Assembly: GCA_030747075.1 (NCBI GenBank)
Contig: JASLLL010000050.1
Location: 1 to 10,674 of the forward strand
Reading direction: 5' to 3'
DNA from: Gemmatimonadota bacterium
GTDB taxonomy: Bacteria; ARS69
DNA: 10,674 nt
Shown here: one piece after another, positions 6,763 through 10,674 of the stretch
How the letters are laid out: every line of letters begins with the position of its first letter
How positions within the stretch are numbered: the first letter of the stretch is position 1
Notes under the pieces: generated by a model
What the model was told of the DNA's origin: nothing
The model's database searches: none
What the model saw: only the letters and a program-made list of their open reading frames with translations
Position numbers and translations under genes: made by a program

Positions 6763-9104
6763 GTGGCGCCGGCGAACCCCCCCGCTCGCCGCACGGTGTG
6801 GGTCGGCGTGTTCCGCTGATTGACGGCGTGGACAAGGTCACGGGGAGAGCGGTCTATACGGATGACATTCGCCTCCCCGGGATGCTCGTCGGGAAGATCC
6901 TCCGGAGTCCCCACGCACACGCCCGCGTTGTGTCCATCGATGCCGCTTCCGCAGAGGCTCTCCCGGGGGTCCGCGCGGTGGTGACGGGCCGGGATGCGCC
7001 GGGGAAGTTCGGCGTTCTTCCGATCTCGGAGGACGAGACGGCGCTGGCCGTGGAGAAGGTCCGCTATGTTGGCGATGCGGTGGCTGCCGTGGCCGCGGAT
7101 TCGGAAGAGATCGCGTTGGCCGCGCTCGACGCTCTGCGCGTGGAGTACGAAGCGCTCCCGGTGTTCCTGAAGCCGAAGGACTCGCTCCAGGACATCCCGA
7201 CCGAACACAAGATCCACGCCGGGACGCGGCACGCTTCCAATCTTCACAAGGAAGTGCTTCAGGAGTTTGGTGATGTAGACACCGCCATGACGGAATCCGC
7301 GCATGTCGAGGGAGGGGAGTTCCGGTTTGTGGGAGTCACCCATGCGTTTACGGAACCGCATTGCGCGATTGCGCATCTGGACCCGACAGGGCGCCTGACC
7401 ATCTGGTCCGCCACGCAGGTGCCGCACTACCTGCATCGTGCGCTGTCGAAGGTCATGGAGATGCCGATGCACAGGATTCGCGTGGTGCGTCCCATGATCG
7501 GCGGCGGATTCGGCGGCAAGTCGGACCCGTTCCCGCATGAGATGATTGTCTCGTTGCTCTCGCGAAAGACGGGCCGCCCGGTGAAGATCCGCTTTGACCG
7601 GGAAGAGGTCTTCCTCACGAATCACGGCCGACACCCCACCACGACCACCATCTCCGCGGCCTGCGACACACAAGGCAAACTCACCGCGCTGGACCTCGAT
7701 GCGCTGATCGACGGAGGCGCATGGGGGAGTTTTGGCGTGGTGACCTCCTACTACAACGGGGTGCTGTCCGTCGGGCCTTATCGGTTCGACCACTTCCGCT
7801 ACCGAGGCCGTCGCGTCTTTACGAACAAGCCGCCCTGCGGTGCCATGCGCGGGCACGGGGCTGTGAACTCCCGCTTCGCATTCGAAGTACTGGTGGACCG
7901 GTTGGCGGAGAAGACGAAGAGGGACCCGGCGGAGTTCCGTCTCGCGAACCTGCTTCCCGAAAACACGACCACATTGAACGGCCTTCGCATCACATCGAAC
8001 GGCACCCGGGAGTGCATCGAGCGGGCGATGGAGGCTTCGGGCTGGAAGGAGAAGCATGGCCGCCTGCCGTCGGGCGAGGGGATCGGGATTGCGTGCGGAT
8101 TCTACATTTCCGGATCGGCGCACCGAATCCACCGGAACCGGCTTCCGCAGTCGACCGTGCATCTGAAGATCGACATGGACGGCGGGGTGACGGTCCACTC
8201 GATGGCGGCGGAGATCGGGCAGGGGTCGGACACGATGCTGGCGCAGTGCGTCGCGGAAGTGCTCGGGCTTCCCTTCGATCGGATTCGGGTGTACTGCCGG
8301 AACACGGATCATGCGCCGATCGACCTCGGCAGCTACAGTTCCCGCGTGACCTTCATGGCCGGGAACGCGGCCCGCGCCGCGGCGGAGAAGATCCGCGCGA
8401 AGCTGTGCGCCGCGGCCGCGCGACAGACGGGTTCCCCGGTGGAGGGCTTCGACACACGCGGCGAAGAGGTGGTCTACCTGCCGGACCCGGCCATTCGCGT
8501 GTCGTACGACGAGGCGCTCACCGAAGCGCTGGCGGACAATGGGGCGCTGATTGCGAAGGGAACCTACGGGGACGCACCTCCCATGGGCGGGGACTTCAAG
8601 GGAGCGGCGGCGGGGCTTTCGCCTTCGTACAGCTTTCAGGCATATGTGACGGAGGTGCGCGTGGACGAGGAGACCGGATTCGTGCGACCGGTTCATGTCT
8701 GGGCCGCGCACGACTGCGGGCGCGCGCTGAACCCGCTGGCCGTGGAGATGCAGATCGAGGGCTGTCTGCACATGGGCATGGGGCAGGCGCTGTCGGAGTC
8801 GTTCACGCTGCACAAGGGCGTTCCGCGTCACCCGAGCCTTCTCGACTACAAGATCCCCGGGCCGGTGGAAATGCCGGCGGTGGAGGTCATCATTGTGGAG
8901 TCGAAGGACCCGGAGGGACCCTTCGGCGCGAAGGAGGCGGGGGAGGGACCGCTCCTTCCGATTCTCCCCTCGATCGCGAACGCGGTGCACGATGCGGTGG
9001 GTGTCCGGTTGACGGAACTTCCCATGACGCCGGACCGCGTGCTGGCCGCGATGGACCGCAAGGCTCGCGCGCAGGCGGCCGTTCGGGAAGGGGCCGCGTC
9101 ATGA
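6759..9104 (+). CDS. hcrA: 4-hydroxybenzoyl-CoA reductase-like large subunit, molybdopterin-binding (alpha)
   Basis: This 781-residue protein is the catalytic subunit of a molybdenum hydroxylase-family enzyme. The N-terminal a/b-hammerhead domain spans about 15-130 (DGVDKVTGRAVYTDDI, SPHAHAR). The two molybdopterin-binding domains follow. Visible cofactor and active-site motifs are ATQ with Q220, GGGFGGK (248-254), CGAMRGHG (360-367, its Arg in the place of the bovine xanthine oxidase Arg912), EIGQGS (485-490), SYSSRVTFMAGNA (525-537) and GAKEAGEG, whose E729 fits the catalytic Glu position. PPCGAMRGHG, GSYSSRVTF and GPFGAKEA closely resemble the Thauera 4-hydroxybenzoyl-CoA reductase alpha subunit as I remember it, and the length (about 769 there) agrees. 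That enzyme reductively removes the 4-hydroxyl to give benzoyl-CoA. The start is GTG at 6759, and the stop overlaps the next gene by four bases. No XdhC-like maturation gene is in the window. Substrate preference cannot be proved from sequence. Confidence 0.88.
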   Translation: MSGAGEPPRSPHGVGRRVPLIDGVDKVTGRAVYTDDIRLPGMLVGKILRSPHAHARVVSIDAASAEALPGVRAVVTGRDAPGKFGVLPISEDETALAVEKVRYVGDAVAAVAADSEEIALAALDALRVEYEALPVFLKPKDSLQDIPTEHKIHAGTRHASNLHKEVLQEFGDVDTAMTESAHVEGGEFRFVGVTHAFTEPHCAIAHLDPTGRLTIWSATQVPHYLHRALSKVMEMPMHRIRVVRPMIGGGFGGKSDPFPHEMIVSLLSRKTGRPVKIRFDREEVFLTNHGRHPTTTTISAACDTQGKLTALDLDALIDGGAWGSFGVVTSYYNGVLSVGPYRFDHFRYRGRRVFTNKPPCGAMRGHGAVNSRFAFEVLVDRLAEKTKRDPAEFRLANLLPENTTTLNGLRITSNGTRECIERAMEASGWKEKHGRLPSGEGIGIACGFYISGSAHRIHRNRLPQSTVHLKIDMDGGVTVHSMAAEIGQGSDTMLAQCVAEVLGLPFDRIRVYCRNTDHAPIDLGSYSSRVTFMAGNAARAAAEKIRAKLCAAAARQTGSPVEGFDTRGEEVVYLPDPAIRVSYDEALTEALADNGALIAKGTYGDAPPMGGDFKGAAAGLSPSYSFQAYVTEVRVDEETGFVRPVHVWAAHDCGRALNPLAVEMQIEGCLHMGMGQALSESFTLHKGVPRHPSLLDYKIPGPVEMPAVEVIIVESKDPEGPFGAKEAGEGPLLPILPSIANAVHDAVGVRLTELPMTPDRVLAAMDRKARAQAAVREGAAS

Positions 9105-10072
9105 TTCTTCCCGCGTTCCGGCTTCACCGGCCCGCCACCGTGGACGAAGCCGTCCGGCTTGCGCACGACCTCGGGCCGGGCGCGGACTTCCTCGGCGGCG
9201 GAACGGATCTCCTGCAGAACTACAAGAACCGGCTGAACGCGAAACCACATGTCATTGCCCTCGACGCCGTGGAGGAACTTCGCGGAGTTTGTGGCGGACG
9301 GATCGGCGCCATGGAGCGGCTTTCGTCGCTGGAGCGGGATCCGGGTCTGCGGCGCAGCGTTCCCGCGTTGGCGGAGGCGGCGGCGAAGGTGGCGTCGCCC
9401 GTCATTCGCCATGCGGCCACGATCGGAGGAAACCTCCTCGCGGATCACCGCTGCTTCTGGTTCAACCAGACGCTCGAGTGGCGGCGCGCGGGAACTCCCT
9501 GCATGAAGGCCGAGGGCGACGAGTGCCTCGTGGTTCCGGGAACGGAGACCTGCTACGCGGCCTACTCCGGGGATCTGGCGCCGCTACTGATGGTGCTCGG
9601 CGCGTCCCTGGAAATCGCTTCCGCGTCCGGGCGGAGGACCGTACCGCTGTCGGACTTCTTCCAGGGTGACGGGATCTCGGGGAATGTCCTTCGGACGGGT
9701 GAACTCCTGACGGCGGTTCTTATCCCGGAGGAGGCCGCGGGCCTTCGTGCGGGATACCGCAAGCTCCGTCCGAGAGAGGCCATGGATTACCCCGAGATGG
9801 GCGTGGCGGCCGCCGTTCGCTTCGGGAGCCACGGGGCGCTCCGCGAGTTTCGCGTGGCGACGACCGCGCTCGATGTGGTGCCGCAGTTCGTGGACTACTC
9901 CGCCGAAACCAAGGGTCGCCCGCTCGCGGAAGTTCTGGACGATGTCGCCGGGAAAGTGCAGGCGGGAGCGAATCCGCGTCGCAATACCACGATGCCGGTG
10001 GCGTACCGGAAGCGGATGGCCGGGGTCTACCTTCGCAGGCTGCTGGAAGACCTGGCGCGGGGGTCGGTATGA
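9101..10072 (+). CDS. hcrB: 4-hydroxybenzoyl-CoA reductase-like FAD subunit with extra [4Fe-4S] loop (beta)
   Basis: This 323-residue protein (about 324 in Thauera, from memory) is the flavin subunit. FAD-binding motifs are GGGTDLL (32-38) and TIGGNLLAD (107-115). From about 220 to the end is the usual C-terminal domain of CO dehydrogenase-type flavoproteins. Unlike ordinary xanthine dehydrogenase FAD subunits, it has an insertion with C118, C134, C142 and C151. The spacings of 16, 8 and 9 equal those of the four ligands of the additional [4Fe-4S] cluster in 4-hydroxybenzoyl-CoA reductase (122, 138, 146 and 155 as I recall), with a constant offset of four. That cluster is thought to carry low-potential electrons from ferredoxin to FAD for the reductive reaction. 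The ATG lies in ATGA, overlapping the large-subunit stop, with an AAGGGG-type site seven bases upstream. The gene order small-large-FAD matches hcrCAB. I consider the subfamily call strong. Confidence 0.88.
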   Translation: MILPAFRLHRPATVDEAVRLAHDLGPGADFLGGGTDLLQNYKNRLNAKPHVIALDAVEELRGVCGGRIGAMERLSSLERDPGLRRSVPALAEAAAKVASPVIRHAATIGGNLLADHRCFWFNQTLEWRRAGTPCMKAEGDECLVVPGTETCYAAYSGDLAPLLMVLGASLEIASASGRRTVPLSDFFQGDGISGNVLRTGELLTAVLIPEEAAGLRAGYRKLRPREAMDYPEMGVAAAVRFGSHGALREFRVATTALDVVPQFVDYSAETKGRPLAEVLDDVAGKVQAGANPRRNTTMPVAYRKRMAGVYLRRLLEDLARGSV

Positions 10073-10674
10073 GCCGCGAGCGCGTCCTCCGGGCTGCCTG
10101 TTGTCTGATGCTGCTCGCCTTCGCGTCGTGCGGGAAGTTAAAGAGCGATCATGTCGCCGTGATCGGCAGCGAGGCGCTGACCGTGGCCGATCTTCGTCTC
10201 GTCTACGCGAATCTCGCCCCTTCCAACAAGCCGAGTCTTCGAACGCGCGCGGATCGCCTCGACTTCCTGAACCGCACCATCGATCGAATGCTGCTCACGC
10301 AGTACGCGCGAGAGATGGTTCAGGAAGGGAACCGGGAGACGGAGGAGTTCCTCTCCCAGGGAGAAGACGAAGTCCTCGTCCGACGGCTGCGTGTGCTGGC
10401 TGGCGGAGAAGGGGAGCCGGACAGCGGGTCCGTGCGCGCATCTCTGGCGGCGCAGGGCATTCATCACCCCACGGAAGAGGAATTCGCGGTCCGGGCGGGA
10501 GAGATGCGCGGCCAGATGAAAGCGCGCGCGCTGGATTCGCTTCGGGGCGACCTCTGGGAGAGCGGGGTTGCCGGGATCGACGATGCGGGGGTGAAGCTGG
10601 TCATCGAGCGGACTCATGAAGGGCTCGTCAGCGGCCGGTTTGCGGAACAGGATCCAGGGTGGGGCCTGCCGGTT
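10069..10674 (+). CDS. Lipoprotein with SurA/PpiC-type N-terminal chaperone region (3' truncated)
   Basis: The frame stays open for 202 residues to the window end. A short basic N-terminus (R3, R5, R8) and hydrophobic residues 9-19 lead to a lipobox-like LAFASC with C21 as the probable lipidated cysteine. Phe at -3 is less usual than Leu. G22 and K23 follow, with no inner-membrane Asp signal. Residues 28-110 resemble the helical N-terminal region of SurA/PrsA-type periplasmic folding factors: a VAVIGSEALTVADLRLVY start, then LDFLNRTIDRMLLTQYARE and an acidic helical stretch. No parvulin isomerase domain is seen before the edge; it may lie further on or be absent. The ATG overlaps the FAD-subunit stop (ATGA), so translation is coupled, although a cytoplasmic enzyme and an envelope lipoprotein are an odd pair. 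It could instead head a separate envelope gene set that continues downstream. Confidence 0.72.
   Translation, partial: MSRERVLRAACCLMLLAFASCGKLKSDHVAVIGSEALTVADLRLVYANLAPSNKPSLRTRADRLDFLNRTIDRMLLTQYAREMVQEGNRETEEFLSQGEDEVLVRRLRVLAGGEGEPDSGSVRASLAAQGIHHPTEEEFAVRAGEMRGQMKARALDSLRGDLWESGVAGIDDAGVKLVIERTHEGLVSGRFAEQDPGWGLPV

Noticed and set aside
6681-8990. Long open frame on the minus strand opposite the large subunit (769 codons)
   Set aside because: It is a GC-rich antisense shadow: Arg- and His-rich, with no domain, no ribosome binding site and complete overlap with a well-supported gene.
7721-9100. Upstream extension of the FAD-subunit frame into the large-subunit gene
   Set aside because: The residues are a low-complexity Gly/Arg-rich shadow. 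The FAD domain begins exactly at the ATG at 9101.
9747-10619. Plus-strand frame across the end of the FAD subunit and the lipoprotein gene
   Set aside because: It is Arg-rich and featureless, and it conflicts with two frames that show clear domains and an ATGA junction.

Overview
The window is high-GC bacterial DNA (about 60-65% G+C by eye). It carries three genes or gene ends whose products finish in FlgD-like / type IX-secretion-style C-terminal sorting domains. Beside them is a molybdenum hydroxylase operon with the architecture of 4-hydroxybenzoyl-CoA reductase. Secreted repeat proteins with such tails, at this GC content, suggest a lineage in or near the FCB superphylum, such as an Eisenbacteria- or Latescibacteria-like candidate phylum. 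That placement is inference; no rRNA or marker gene is present.

Layout. (1) Positions 2-376, plus strand: the 3' end of a secreted protein. It shows the last strand of a proprotein-convertase-type P domain followed by a complete FlgD-like tail. (2) Positions 379-570: no intact gene, but a degraded in-frame copy of a second sorting tail, then a perfect 12-bp hairpin (594-623) between converging genes. (3) Positions 648-3197 and 3532-6063, both minus strand: tandem paralogues of 849 and 843 residues. Each has a signal peptide, a shared N-terminal WHHP-containing segment, eleven Asp-box (BNR) positions predicting beta-propellers, and a C-terminal sorting domain. The 334-bp gap between them holds two sigma70-like promoters of the same build, each fused to a near-identical 16-bp block. 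The upstream paralogue has a promoter so close to its ATG that its mRNA may be leaderless. (4) Positions 6211-10674, plus strand: a divergent operon of four tightly coupled genes joined by 4-bp stop/start overlaps. They encode the small 2x[2Fe-2S] subunit, the large molybdopterin subunit, the FAD subunit, and a lipoprotein with a SurA-like N-terminal region that runs off the window.

The strongest functional signal is in the FAD subunit. It carries a four-cysteine loop at C118, C134, C142 and C151. This spacing equals that of the extra [4Fe-4S] cluster characteristic of 4-hydroxybenzoyl-CoA reductase beta subunit, as I recall it from Thauera aromatica. The gene order small-large-FAD also matches hcrCAB. 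Together they suggest reductive removal of a phenolic hydroxyl from an aromatic acyl-CoA, an anaerobic aromatic-degradation step. The two propeller proteins are probably exported to the cell surface or medium. Nothing in the sequence ties them to the reductase beyond adjacency.

I saw no tRNA, rRNA, CRISPR array, insertion sequence or phage gene.
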